A program made the translations under genes and the position numbers. The notes below the pieces were generated by a model, which saw nothing but the letters and a program-made list of their open reading frames with translations, searched no databases and was not told the DNA's origin. From Leucobacter massiliensis (GTDB taxonomy: Bacteria > Actinomycetota > Actinomycetes > Actinomycetales > Microbacteriaceae), in the NCBI RefSeq assembly GCF_002982315.1, contig NZ_MWZD01000017.1, forward strand, positions 372,001 through 436,000: 64,000 nt of DNA. Direction: 5' to 3'. Shown piece by piece: positions 47,705 through 56,574 of this stretch (positions are counted from its first letter, which is position 1; each line of letters opens with the position of its first letter).

Positions 47705-48427
47705 GTCCCGGATCCCGAGCAGCAGACCATGCCCGACGTCACTGCGGCAGAGCACCCCGCAGCCCGGCCGAGCGCCGAGGCCGTGCACCCGGAGCGCAGC
47801 ACGGCCGGGGCGGGACCGTGGCCGGGCGGCCGGGAGGCCTGGCCGAGCGAGGATCACTACGATCCGGAGCTCCTCGAGCACGGCGACTCCCGCAACGTCG
47901 TCGACCGCTATCGCTACTGGCGCATGGAGGCGATCGTCGCCGATCTCGACCGGCACCGGCACCCCTTTCACGTCGCCATCGAGAACTGGCAGCACGACAT
48001 GAACATCGGCTCGATCGTGCGCAGTGCGAACGCCTTCGCCGCCGACACCGTGCACATCGTCGGCCGGCGGCGCTGGAACAAGCGCGGCGCCATGGTGACC
48101 GATCGCTACCAGCACGTCGAGCACCGCGAGAGCATCGCGGCCCTGGTGGCGTGGGCGAAGGACGAGGGGATCCCGATCGTCGCGATCGACAATGTGCCGG
48201 GCTGCGTGCCGATGGAGACCTTCGCCTGGCCGGAGCGCTGCGTGATGCTCTTCGGCCAGGAGGGGCCGGGACTGACGGCCGAGGCGATCGCCTCCGCCGA
48301 GGCGGTCGTGGAGATCACCCAGTACGGCTCCACCCGGTCGATCAACGCGAGCGCGGCTGCCGCCGTCGCCATGTACAGCTGGGTGCAGCAGCACTCGCCG
48401 CTGCGCCCCGGGGCCGCCCCGCGCTGA
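47696..48427 (+). CDS. TrmH/SpoU family RNA methyltransferase
   Basis: The product is 243 aa from a GTG at 47696. After a variable N-terminus (about 1-70), the SPOUT fold has HDMNIGSIVRSANAFAADTV (motif 1), CVMLFGQEGPGLTAEAIASA (motif 2) and EITQYGSTRSINASAAAAVA (motif 3). It methylates a 2'-O ribose in tRNA or rRNA. It is divergent to aspS and shares the duplicated -10/start sequence. Exact target unknown. Confidence 0.9.
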   Translation: MSEVPDPEQQTMPDVTAAEHPAARPSAEAVHPERSTAGAGPWPGGREAWPSEDHYDPELLEHGDSRNVVDRYRYWRMEAIVADLDRHRHPFHVAIENWQHDMNIGSIVRSANAFAADTVHIVGRRRWNKRGAMVTDRYQHVEHRESIAALVAWAKDEGIPIVAIDNVPGCVPMETFAWPERCVMLFGQEGPGLTAEAIASAEAVVEITQYGSTRSINASAAAAVAMYSWVQQHSPLRPGAAPR

Positions 48428-48436
48428 GCGCCGCCC

Positions 48437-50203
48437 CTACTCGCCGTCGACGACGCTGAGCAGCAGGTGCCCGTTGGGGACCGTCTGGCCGAGGGGTGCG
48501 TCGATCGCGGTCACGACCCCGTCGCGGTGCGCGTAGATCGACTGCTCCATTTTCATGGCCTCGAGCACCACCACGAGGTCGCCCTTCGCGACCCGCTGGC
48601 CCTCCTCGACGGCGAGCTTCACGACCGTGGCCTGCATGGGCGCGGCGACCGCGTCGCCGGTGGCCGTCGCCACGCCGGCGCCCTTTGCGCGCTTGGGCGC
48701 GGGGCCGCGCGTGACGTCCTGGTCGACGAGCGGCAGCAGGGTGGCCGGCATGGTGACCTCGACCCTGCGGCCCTCGACCTCGACGACGACGGTGCGGCGC
48801 TTCGGATCCTGCGCGATCGCGGACAGCTCGCCCTCCCAGGGGTCGATGTCGTTCTCGAACTCGCTCTCGATCCAGAGCGTGTAGACGCCGAAGCGGCCGT
48901 CGGGCGCCGTGAAGGCGGGATCGCGCACGATCTTGCGGTGGAAGGGCAGCACGGTGGGCAGCCCGTGGATCTCGAACTCGTCGAGCGCGCGGCGGGAGCG
49001 CTCGAGCGCCTCCTCGCGGGTGGCGCCGGTGACGATGAGCTTCCCGAGCATGGAGTCGAAGGCGCCCGAGACCACGTCGCCGGTGGCGACGCCCGTGTCG
49101 ACCCGCACGCCGGGACCGGCCGCCGGCTTGAAGAGGGTGACGGGCCCGGGGGCGGGGAGGAAGCCGTTTCCGGGGTCCTCGCCGTTGAGGCGGAACTCGA
49201 AGGAGTGGCCGTGCGGCACCGGGTCGGCGTAGTCGATGACGCCGCCCTCGGCGATGCGGAACTGCTCGCGCACGAGGTCGATGCCGGTGACCTCCTCCGA
49301 GACGGGGTGCTCCACCTGCAGGCGCGTGTTGACCTCCAGGAACGACACGGTGCCGTCCTTCGCGACGAGGAACTCGCAGGTGCCCGCACCGACGTAGCCG
49401 ACCTCCTTCAGGATGGCCTTCGACGCGGCGGTGAGCTTCTCGTTCTGCTCCGCGCTGAGGAAGGGCGCGGGGGCCTCCTCCACGAGCTTCTGGTGGCGGC
49501 GCTGCAGCGAGCAGTCGCGGGTGGAGACGACGACGACGTTGCCGTGCTGGTCGGCGAGGCACTGGGTCTCGACGTGGCGGGGCTTCTCCAGGTACTTCTC
49601 GACGAAGCACTCGCCGCGGCCGAAGGCGGCCACCGCCTCGCGGGTCGCCGATTCGAAGAGCTCGGCGACCTCCTCGCGCTCGTAGGCGACCTTGAGGCCC
49701 CGGCCGCCGCCGCCGAAGGCGGCCTTGATGGCGATCGGCAGCCCGACCTCGTCGGCGAAGGCGAGCACCTCCTCGGCGTTCTGCACCGGGTCGCTCGTGC
49801 CGGCCGCGAGCGGGGCGCCCACCTTCTCGGCGACGTGCCGGGCCGACACCTTGTCGCCGAGGCGCTCGATTGCCTCGGGGCCGGGGCCGATCCAGGTGAG
49901 GCCCGCGGCGATCACGGCGCGCGCGAACTCGGCGTTCTCGGCGAGGAAGCCGTAGCCGGGGTGCACCGCGTCGGCGCCGGAGCGGCGCGCGACCGCGAGG
50001 ATCTTGTCGATGACGAGGTAGGTCTCGGCGCTGGTGGTGCCGTTCAGCGCGTAGGCCTCGTCGGCGAGCTGCGCGTGCATGGCGTCACGGTCCTGGTCGG
50101 CGTAGACGGCGACGGAGGCGATGCCGCTGTCTGCGGCGGCGCGGATGATGCGGACGGCGATCTCGCCGCGGTTGGCGATGAGCACTTTACGAATGCGCGA
50201 CAT
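48437..50203 (-). CDS. acetyl/propionyl-CoA carboxylase alpha subunit (biotin carboxylase + BCCP)
   Basis: The product is 588 aa. Biotin carboxylase fills 1-450 ([69 protein letters not shown]). BCCP at the C-terminus has EAMKMEQ with the biotinylated Lys551. It makes malonyl- or methylmalonyl-CoA with a separate beta subunit not in this window. TAGGCT lies 7 bases before the ATG at 50203 with no Shine-Dalgarno site, suggesting a leaderless mRNA. Confidence 0.93.
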   Translation of the reverse strand: MSRIRKVLIANRGEIAVRIIRAAADSGIASVAVYADQDRDAMHAQLADEAYALNGTTSAETYLVIDKILAVARRSGADAVHPGYGFLAENAEFARAVIAAGLTWIGPGPEAIERLGDKVSARHVAEKVGAPLAAGTSDPVQNAEEVLAFADEVGLPIAIKAAFGGGGRGLKVAYEREEVAELFESATREAVAAFGRGECFVEKYLEKPRHVETQCLADQHGNVVVVSTRDCSLQRRHQKLVEEAPAPFLSAEQNEKLTAASKAILKEVGYVGAGTCEFLVAKDGTVSFLEVNTRLQVEHPVSEEVTGIDLVREQFRIAEGGVIDYADPVPHGHSFEFRLNGEDPGNGFLPAPGPVTLFKPAAGPGVRVDTGVATGDVVSGAFDSMLGKLIVTGATREEALERSRRALDEFEIHGLPTVLPFHRKIVRDPAFTAPDGRFGVYTLWIESEFENDIDPWEGELSAIAQDPKRRTVVVEVEGRRVEVTMPATLLPLVDQDVTRGPAPKRAKGAGVATATGDAVAAPMQATVVKLAVEEGQRVAKGDLVVVLEAMKMEQSIYAHRDGVVTAIDAPLGQTVPNGHLLLSVVDGE

Positions 50204-50330
50204 GGATGACAGCCTATTGGAGCCGCGGGGCCGAGCCTTGGATATGAGCCACAAACCTTCCCCCGATTCATTGCCGATGCGCATGAGCGCGCGCCGGGCC
50301 GGCAGGATGCACGAACGGTAGACTGGCCCG

Positions 50331-50792
50331 GTGGTGAATCCAGAGATCCAGGGTCGCGTGTATCCGCCGACCGCCCCGTACCTCGTCGGCCGCGAGAAGG
50401 TGCGCGAGTTCGCTCGCGCCGTGCTCAGCGCCTCGCCGCTGCACCTCGATCCGGCCGCCGCCAGGGAGGCGGGCTTCGCCGACGTCGTCGCTCCGCCGAC
50501 CTTCGCGGTGGTGGTGCAGGAGGCGACGCTGGCGCAGCTGCTCGCGGACCCCGAGGCGGGCGTCGATTTCTCGCGCGTGGTGCACGGCGATCAGCGCTTC
50601 ACCTACACGCGCCCCATCGTCGCCGGCGACGAGCTGACCGCCACCCTCACGATCGCGGCGGTGAAGCAGCTCGGCGGGCACTCGATGGTGACCGCTTCGA
50701 GCGAGATCGTCGACGCGGGCGGCGAGCACGTCGTCACCGCGGTCTCCACGCTCGTGGTGCGCGCGGCCGAGCACGAGGCAGGAGAGGCCTGA
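50331..50792 (+). CDS. MaoC-like dehydratase, N-terminal type (HadA-like)
   Basis: The product is 153 aa from a GTG; TAGACT is 6 bases upstream and there is no Shine-Dalgarno site. [20 protein letters not shown] and [19 protein letters not shown] are typical of the FAS1-type N-terminal hot dog domain, with [20 protein letters not shown]. It likely pairs with the next gene to form a (3R)-hydroxyacyl dehydratase. Four bases separate them. The pair precedes murB, a conserved actinobacterial order. Confidence 0.88.
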   Translation: MVNPEIQGRVYPPTAPYLVGREKVREFARAVLSASPLHLDPAAAREAGFADVVAPPTFAVVVQEATLAQLLADPEAGVDFSRVVHGDQRFTYTRPIVAGDELTATLTIAAVKQLGGHSMVTASSEIVDAGGEHVVTAVSTLVVRAAEHEAGEA

Positions 50793-50796
50793 ACCC

Positions 50797-51222
50797 ATGA
50801 GCATCCCCGTCTTCGCAGAACTCGCACCGGGCCAGCTCGTCGCCGAGCGCGAGCTCCACCTCACCCGCGACCGCCTCGTGCGCTACGCCGGAGCCTCCGG
50901 CGACTTCAACCCGATCCACTACCGGGACGACGTGGCCGCCGAGGTCGGCCTGCCGGGGGTGCTCGCCCACGGCATGCTGACCATGGGCGCGGCCGGCTCG
51001 GTCGCGACCGACTGGCTCGGCGCCGCGGCACGGGTGCTCGACTTCCAATCGCGCTTCACGCGACCCGTTCCCGTCGACGCGGCGGCGGGCGCCACGGTGA
51101 CGGTGACCGTCACGGTGGGCGCGCTCGACGAGGAGCGCCGCACCGCGCGCCTCGACCTGAAGGTCGTCTTCGACGGCGCGACCGTGCTCGGCAAGGCGCA
51201 GCTGGTGGCGGCGTTCCGGTGA
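50797..51222 (+). CDS. MaoC-like dehydratase, catalytic type (HadB-like)
   Basis: The product is 141 aa. The hydratase motif is YAGASGDFNPIHYRDDVAAE (Asp and His of the active site, about 33-41), then GVLAHGMLTMGAAGSVATDW. The hot dog fold uses this pair to hydrate or dehydrate acyl-thioesters with the partner subunit. Its stop overlaps murB (GTGA). Confidence 0.9.
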   Translation: MSIPVFAELAPGQLVAERELHLTRDRLVRYAGASGDFNPIHYRDDVAAEVGLPGVLAHGMLTMGAAGSVATDWLGAAARVLDFQSRFTRPVPVDAAAGATVTVTVTVGALDEERRTARLDLKVVFDGATVLGKAQLVAAFR

Positions 51223-52487
51223 TCCTCCCCGACATCGTTCCCGAGCCCGTTGGCGACGGCACGCGGCTCTCCGAGCTGACGACGATGCGCGTCGGCGGTC
51301 CGGCCGAGCGGATCCTGCTCGCACGCAGTGCCGAGGATCTCGCGGGCTTCGCGACGGAGCTGCACGATGCCGGCGAGCCGTGGTTGCTGCTCGGGGGCGG
51401 ATCCAACACCGTCGTCTCCGACGAGGGCTTTCCGGGGCCGGTGCTGCTCGTGCGCAGCACCGGAATCTCGGTGGTCGAGGACGCGGAGGCCGCAGCCGCC
51501 GGGCGGGTGCGGGTGCGCGCGCAGGCGGGCCACGACTGGGATCATCTGGTCGCGAGCTGCGTGGCGCGGGGCTGGGCGGGCATCGAGGCGCTCTCGGGGA
51601 TTCCGGGACTCGCCGGAGCCGCGCCCGTGCAGAACATCGGCGCCTACGGCCAGGAGCTCGCGGAGGTACTGCACTCGGTCGAGTTCCTGGATCTGGCTGC
51701 GGGGGAGGTGCGCCGTCTCTCGGCGGCGGAGCTCGAGCTCGGCTACCGCGACTCGGCGATCAAGCGCGGGCTGGAGGGCGTCGTGCTCTCGATCGACCTG
51801 CTGCTGGAGGACGCCGGAGCGGCGCTCGCCGGCGCCGGAGCCGACGTCGACGCCGGTGACCCTGCGGCGCCGGGCAGGCACGCCGCCCCAGGGTCCGGGC
51901 CGGAGGCAGGGACGGACGCGGGGCCGGCGCTCTCCGCCCCGGTCCGCTACGCCCAGCTCGCCTCGGCGCTCGGCGTGGAGCTCGGCACCCGGGTGCCGCT
52001 GCGGGTGCTGCGTGACGCGGTGCTGCGGCTGCGGGCGGCGAAGGGCATGGTGCTCGACGAGGAGGATCACGACAGCTGGAGCGCGGGATCCTTCTTCACG
52101 AACCCGATCGTCTCGGAGCGCTTCGCGCGGAGCCTGCCGGCGGATGCCCCCCGGTTCCCGATCGGCGAGACGGAGTCCGCACCGGCCGTGACGAGCTTCG
52201 AGGAGCTCGCCGCCGGCGTCCCGTTGCGCGTGCCGCAGCCCGCCGCGGAGCGGAGCGTGAAGCTCTCCGCTGCGTGGCTCATCGAGCACTCGGGGCTCTC
52301 ACGCGGCTTCCGCCTGCCCGGATCCGGTGCGGCCATCTCCTCGAAGCACACCCTCGCGATCACGAACGGCGGTGCGGCGACGGCGGGCGAGGTGGCGGAG
52401 CTCGCCCGCCTCGTGGTCCAGCGGGTGCAGCAGGAGTTCGGCCTGATCCTCGCGCCCGAGCCCAATCTCTACGGCCTGGAGCTGTAG
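51219..52487 (+). CDS. murB: UDP-N-acetylmuramate dehydrogenase
   Basis: The product is 422 aa from a GTG overlapping the MaoC stop. FAD-binding TTMRVGGPAERILL and LLLGGGSNTVVSDEGFPGPV, then GIEALSGIPGLAGAAPVQNI, AYGQEL and SAGSFFTNPIVS (catalytic Ser) and SSKHTLAITNGGAATAGEV. It reduces UDP-GlcNAc-enolpyruvate to UDP-MurNAc. An insert of about 45 low-complexity residues (Ala/Gly/Asp/Pro; about 195-240) makes it longer than the usual ~350 aa. Confidence 0.94.
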   Translation: MILPDIVPEPVGDGTRLSELTTMRVGGPAERILLARSAEDLAGFATELHDAGEPWLLLGGGSNTVVSDEGFPGPVLLVRSTGISVVEDAEAAAAGRVRVRAQAGHDWDHLVASCVARGWAGIEALSGIPGLAGAAPVQNIGAYGQELAEVLHSVEFLDLAAGEVRRLSAAELELGYRDSAIKRGLEGVVLSIDLLLEDAGAALAGAGADVDAGDPAAPGRHAAPGSGPEAGTDAGPALSAPVRYAQLASALGVELGTRVPLRVLRDAVLRLRAAKGMVLDEEDHDSWSAGSFFTNPIVSERFARSLPADAPRFPIGETESAPAVTSFEELAAGVPLRVPQPAAERSVKLSAAWLIEHSGLSRGFRLPGSGAAISSKHTLAITNGGAATAGEVAELARLVVQRVQQEFGLILAPEPNLYGLEL

Positions 52488-52492
52488 GGCTC

Positions 52493-53227
52493 ATGCGCGT
52501 GCAGATCGTCGGCCGTGGCCGCATGGGCGCCGCCCTCGCCGCCGGGCTGGGCGAGGCCGGGATCGGGCTGCTGCCTTCTGGCGGCCGCGGGGCGACGGGG
52601 GAGGGCGCCGATGTGGTGCTGCTCGCGGTGCCGGACGGCCAGATCGCTGCTGCGGCGTCCGCAATCGAGCCGGGGCCGCTGGTGGGTCACCTCTCCGGGG
52701 CGACCGGGCTCGCCCCGCTCGCCCCGCACGAGGGCTTCAGCCTGCACCCGCTGCTGACGGTCACGGGATCCGAGCGCTCGCTGGCGGGCGCCTTCGCCGC
52801 GATCGACGGATCGAGCGAGCGTGCGCTGGGGGTCGCGCGCGAGCTCGCGGCGACGCTGGGGCTCACGGCGTTCCGGGTCGCCGACGCCGACCGGGCCGCC
52901 TATCACGCGGCGGCCTCCGTCGCCGCGAACTATCTCGTCGCGCTCGAGGGCTTCGCCGAGCGCCTCGCCGCGACCGCCGGGGTGCCGAGAGCGGCGCTCG
53001 CCCCGCTCGCCGAGGCCGCGCTGCGCAACTGGGCCGAACGGGGCGCTGCTCTGGCGCTGACCGGCCCCATCGCGCGCGGCGACGAGGCGACGGTCGCGGC
53101 GCAGCGCGAGGCGGTGGCCGAGCGGGTCCCCGAGGGGGTCGCGCTCTTCGACGCGCTCGCGGCCGCGACGCGTGAGCTCGCTGCGGTCCGGGACCGCGAC
53201 GGGGGCCGAGGGGAGGCGCGGGCATGA
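52493..53227 (+). CDS. Rossmann/DUF2520 protein, candidate ketopantoate reductase
   Basis: The product is 244 aa from an ATG at 52493. MRVQIVGRGRMGAALAAGL is a dinucleotide-binding start, followed by VVLLAVPDGQIAAAASAIEP, HLSGATGLAPLAPHEGFSLH and PLLTVTG. The C-terminal helical domain (AAYHAAASVAANYLVALEGF; LTGPIARGDEATVAAQREAV) is the DUF2520 type. It lies directly before panC and panB, and no classical panE is seen here. Ketopantoate reduction is a reasonable guess (alternative PanG-type enzymes exist), but unproven. Confidence 0.8.
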   Translation: MRVQIVGRGRMGAALAAGLGEAGIGLLPSGGRGATGEGADVVLLAVPDGQIAAAASAIEPGPLVGHLSGATGLAPLAPHEGFSLHPLLTVTGSERSLAGAFAAIDGSSERALGVARELAATLGLTAFRVADADRAAYHAAASVAANYLVALEGFAERLAATAGVPRAALAPLAEAALRNWAERGAALALTGPIARGDEATVAAQREAVAERVPEGVALFDALAAATRELAAVRDRDGGRGEARA

Positions 53228-54222
53228 GGATCGTGCGCACCGTGCGCGAGCTGCGCGCCGCGCTCGCCGAGGCCCGCGCGGCGCACTCCGGCGCCGTGCG
53301 GGGCGGGGTGCACCGGGTCGGCATGGTCCCCACGATGGGCGCGCTGCACGAGGGGCACCTCTCGCTCGTGCGCGCCGCCCGTGCCGAGAACGACACGGTC
53401 GTGCTGTCGATCTTCGTGAATCCGACCCAGTTCACGGAGGCGGCCGATCTCGCCGCCTACCCCCGGCAGGAGGAGCGCGACGCCGCGCTCGCCGCCGGGG
53501 CGGGAGTCGACGTGATCTTCGCTCCCGAGGCTGAGGAGATGTATCCGGCCGGCTTCGCGACCACGGTGCGCGTCGCCGGTCCGCTCACCGAGACGCTGGA
53601 GGGCGCGGCGCGCGGGGCGGCGCACTTCGACGGCGTAGCCACGGTGGTGTCGAAGCTGCTGCTCGCGGCGCTGCCCGATGCGGCCTACTTCGGGCAGAAG
53701 GACGCTCAGCAGCTGCTCGTGGTGCGGCGCATGGTCGCGGATCTGGGGATCCCGAGCCGCATCGTCGGCTGCCCCACCTCGCGCGACCCCGACGGTCTCG
53801 CCCGTTCGAGCCGGAATGTGCGATTGAGCGCCGAGGAGCGCGGGCGCGCGCTCGCCATCCCGCGCGCGCTCGAGGCGGCGGCCCGGGCGCTGCGAGGCGG
53901 CGCGCGCGATGCGGCGGCGGTGCGCGCCGCGGCGGAGGCCGAGCTGGCGGCCGCGGGGATCGCGGCCGAGTACGTGGCGGTCGTCCATCCGGAATCGCTG
54001 GAGCCGCTGGAGCGGCTCGACGGAACCGCACTGCTCGCGATCGCGGCGCGCGTTGGCGGCGTGCGGCTGATCGACAACGCGCTGCTGGGAGAACCGGCAG
54101 CGGCCGGCCCCGGTGCCGTCGGACAGGCGCATCCCGCAAGACCTGCCGGGCTGTCCGCCTCCGCCGCGCCCGCCGACCCTCCGGCCGCCGGAGCGAAGCC
54201 CACCCAGCGAACCGACCCCTGA
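53224..54222 (+). CDS. panC: pantothenate synthetase
   Basis: The product is 332 aa. Nucleotidyltransferase motifs VPTMGALHEGHLSLVR (His42 and His45), SIFVNPTQF, YFGQKDAQQLLVVRRMV and RSSRNVRLSAEER are intact. It joins pantoate and beta-alanine. The last ~45 residues are a low-complexity Ala/Pro tail (RPAGLSASAAPADPPAAG) absent from most relatives. It overlaps the previous gene by 4 bases and precedes panB by 21 bases. Confidence 0.95.
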   Translation: MRIVRTVRELRAALAEARAAHSGAVRGGVHRVGMVPTMGALHEGHLSLVRAARAENDTVVLSIFVNPTQFTEAADLAAYPRQEERDAALAAGAGVDVIFAPEAEEMYPAGFATTVRVAGPLTETLEGAARGAAHFDGVATVVSKLLLAALPDAAYFGQKDAQQLLVVRRMVADLGIPSRIVGCPTSRDPDGLARSSRNVRLSAEERGRALAIPRALEAAARALRGGARDAAAVRAAAEAELAAAGIAAEYVAVVHPESLEPLERLDGTALLAIAARVGGVRLIDNALLGEPAAAGPGAVGQAHPARPAGLSASAAPADPPAAGAKPTQRTDP

Positions 54223-54243
54223 CCCCGAAGACGAGGAGCGCTC

Positions 54244-55086
54244 ATGTCCCGAGTGACGATCCCGATGCTGCGTGAGAAGCGTGAGCGCGGCGAGCCCATC
54301 GTGATGGTGACCGCCTACGACTATCCGGGCGCGCGTGTGGCGGAGCAGGCCGGCGTCGACATGCTGCTCGTCGGTGATTCCGGCGCGCAGGTCGTGCTCG
54401 GGCACGAATCGACGGTGACGGTGACCCTCGACGAGATGCTGGTGCTCGCGAAGGCGGTGCGCCGCGGCGCCGATTCGGCGTTCGTGGTGTGCGATGTGCC
54501 CTTCGGCTCGACCGAGGTGTCGGACGCGCAGGCGGTGGAGACCGCGGTGCGCTTCGCGAAGGAGGCGGGGGCCGACGCGGTGAAGCTGGAGGGCGGCGGG
54601 CGGGATCGCCTCGACCGTATCCGCGCCATCGTCGCGGCCGGGGTGCCCGTCGTGGGGCATGTGGGTCTCACCCCGCAGACCGCGACGGCGCTGGGCGGGA
54701 TGCGGGCGCAGGGCCGCACGGTCGAGAGCGCGGTGCGGCTCGTGGAGGAGGCTGTGGGGGTGCAGGACGCGGGCGCGTTCTGCGTCGTCGTCGAGGCGGT
54801 GCCCGCGGAGGTGACGGAGGTGCTGCGCCGCGTGCTGCAGATCCCGATCATCGGCATCGGCGCCGGGCCGGCCGACGGGCAGGTGCTCGTGCTGCACGAT
54901 CTGCTCGGGATCACCGAGGGACGCACCGCGAAGTTCGTGAAGCGCTACGGCGAGCTCGGCGAGGCGATGGTGGCGGCGATCGGCGCATACGCCGCGGAGG
55001 TGCGCTCGGGCGCCTTCCCCGGGCCCGAGCACCGCTACACGGCCGCCCCCGAGGCCGTGGAAGCCGCTCGCGCGGCCCTCGGCTGA
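54244..55086 (+). CDS. panB: 3-methyl-2-oxobutanoate hydroxymethyltransferase
   Basis: The product is 280 aa. VMVTAYDYPGARVAEQAGVD, MLLVGDSGAQVVLGHESTVT (metal site), VVCDVPFGS, DAVKLEGGG, GHVGLTPQT and IPIIGIGAGPADGQVLVLHD are the family pattern. It makes ketopantoate with methylene-tetrahydrofolate. GACGAGGAGCG precedes the ATG. It is last in the pantothenate operon. Confidence 0.95.
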   Translation: MSRVTIPMLREKRERGEPIVMVTAYDYPGARVAEQAGVDMLLVGDSGAQVVLGHESTVTVTLDEMLVLAKAVRRGADSAFVVCDVPFGSTEVSDAQAVETAVRFAKEAGADAVKLEGGGRDRLDRIRAIVAAGVPVVGHVGLTPQTATALGGMRAQGRTVESAVRLVEEAVGVQDAGAFCVVVEAVPAEVTEVLRRVLQIPIIGIGAGPADGQVLVLHDLLGITEGRTAKFVKRYGELGEAMVAAIGAYAAEVRSGAFPGPEHRYTAAPEAVEAARAALG

Positions 55087-55111
55087 GCCCGCCCGCGCTG
55101 CGGCGAGCGGC

Positions 55112-56512
55112 TCAGAGCCGGTCGAGGGCGTGGCGCAGGTCGCGGATCAGGTCCTCGGCGGATTCGAGCCCCACGGAGAGGCGCAGCAGGCCGGGCGTGA
55201 TCCCGAGCCGCTCGTTCAGCTCGGGAGCGAAGGTCGAGTGCGTCGAGCTGAGCGGGTGGATCACCATCGAGCGGGTGTCGCCGATCCCGGTCATGCGCGA
55301 GAACACCCGCAGCCCGTTCACGAAGGCGCGCGCCCCCTCGATCCCGCCGCGCACCGTCACGCCGAACACGGAGCCGGTGCGTCCCCGTCCCTCGGCGTCC
55401 GCCCCGTAGTCGCGCACGGCGCGAGCGTGCAGCGGGTTCGAGGGCAGTCCGGCGTAGTCGACCGACTCCACCTCGGGCTGCTGCTCCAGCCAGGCCGCGA
55501 TGCGGATGGCCGACTCGACGTGCCGCTCCATGCGCAACGACAGGGTCTCCATGCCCTGGTGCAGCAGGAAGCCGTGCAGCGGCGAGAGCGTCGGCCCGAT
55601 GTCGTTGACGACCGACTCGCGCACCGCGCGCGCATAGGCGCCGCGGCCGAAGCGCTCGAGCATGGGGGCCACGCCCGCCCGGCTCGACTGCGTGATGAGC
55701 GGGAAGGAGCGGCCTGCCCGCTCGGCGGCCGCCCAGTCGAAGTTGCCGCCGTCGACGATCGCGCCGCCGACGGCCGCCCCGTGGCCCGTGAGGAACTTGG
55801 TCGTCGAGTGCACCACGACGTTCGCCCCGTGCTCGAAGGGGCGGATCAGCGCGGGTGTGCCGACGGTGTTGTCGACCACGAGCGGCAGGTGATGGCGGGC
55901 GGCGACCTCGGCGATGCGCCGCAGATCGGTCACGTCGTTGCAGGGGTTCGGCACGGTCTCGGTGAAGATGGCCTTCGTCTCGGGGCGGATCGCGCGCTCC
56001 CACTCGGCGTCGTCATCGGCGTCCCAGACGTAGTCGAAGCCGATGCCGAAGCGCGCGAAGCTACGGCCGAAGAGGATGCGGGTGCCCCCGTAGATGGAGG
56101 CGGTCGAGACGATGTGGTCGCCGTGCTGGGCGAGGGCGAGGAGCGCTGAGGTGATCGCCGCCTGGCCGCTCGACACCGCGACCGAGACGACCCCGCCCTC
56201 CAGCGAGGCGAGGCGCTCCTCGGCGACCCAGTTCGTCGGATTGCCCTGGCGGCTGTAGATGGGGGCGTGCTCACTGGGGGACGGGGCGGTCGCCCGGCCC
56301 GCGTGGTCTTCAGCCCGCCAGTGGATGCTCCCGTCGAAGCGGCTCACCTGGTCGTCGAAGTCGTCGAAGAGGTAGCCGGCGGACAGGGCGATCGGCGGCA
56401 CGCGCAGCCCGTGGTTCCGGTCGGGGTACTCGCCGGCGTGCACCTGGCGCGTCTCGAAGCCGAAGCCGTCCCAGTCGTAGACGGGAGGTTCGGGGCGTGG
56501 GGAGGAGCTCAT
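55112..56512 (-). CDS. metY: O-acetylhomoserine aminocarboxypropyltransferase (sulfhydrylase)
   Basis: The product is 466 aa from an ATG at 56512 with GAAGGCCCC-type leader. Cys/Met metabolism PLP fold: GNPTNWVAEERLASLEGGVV, SIYGGTRILFGRSFARFGIG, VDNTVGTPALIRPFEHGANV and the PLP Lys in VHSTTKFLTGHG. Late RLSVGLESAEDLIRDL. It makes homocysteine or methionine from O-acetylhomoserine. The PatB-like gene lies 62 bases upstream on the same strand. Confidence 0.92.
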   Translation of the reverse strand: MSSSPRPEPPVYDWDGFGFETRQVHAGEYPDRNHGLRVPPIALSAGYLFDDFDDQVSRFDGSIHWRAEDHAGRATAPSPSEHAPIYSRQGNPTNWVAEERLASLEGGVVSVAVSSGQAAITSALLALAQHGDHIVSTASIYGGTRILFGRSFARFGIGFDYVWDADDDAEWERAIRPETKAIFTETVPNPCNDVTDLRRIAEVAARHHLPLVVDNTVGTPALIRPFEHGANVVVHSTTKFLTGHGAAVGGAIVDGGNFDWAAAERAGRSFPLITQSSRAGVAPMLERFGRGAYARAVRESVVNDIGPTLSPLHGFLLHQGMETLSLRMERHVESAIRIAAWLEQQPEVESVDYAGLPSNPLHARAVRDYGADAEGRGRTGSVFGVTVRGGIEGARAFVNGLRVFSRMTGIGDTRSMVIHPLSSTHSTFAPELNERLGITPGLLRLSVGLESAEDLIRDLRHALDRL

Positions 56513-56574
56513 GGGGCCTTCTTCGCGGGTGGTGGGCGGGTGCTGTCCGGGCGGCGGAGCGCTGACCGGAGGGG

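Noticed and set aside
48467-50209. Long plus-strand open frame opposite the carboxylase gene
   Set aside because: The minus strand encodes an intact biotin carboxylase with BCCP; the plus frame has no motif and is an antisense effect of high GC.
53940-54240. Frameshift or fusion at the end of panC
   Set aside because: The frame is continuous; the extra C-terminal residues are a low-complexity tail rather than a second domain.
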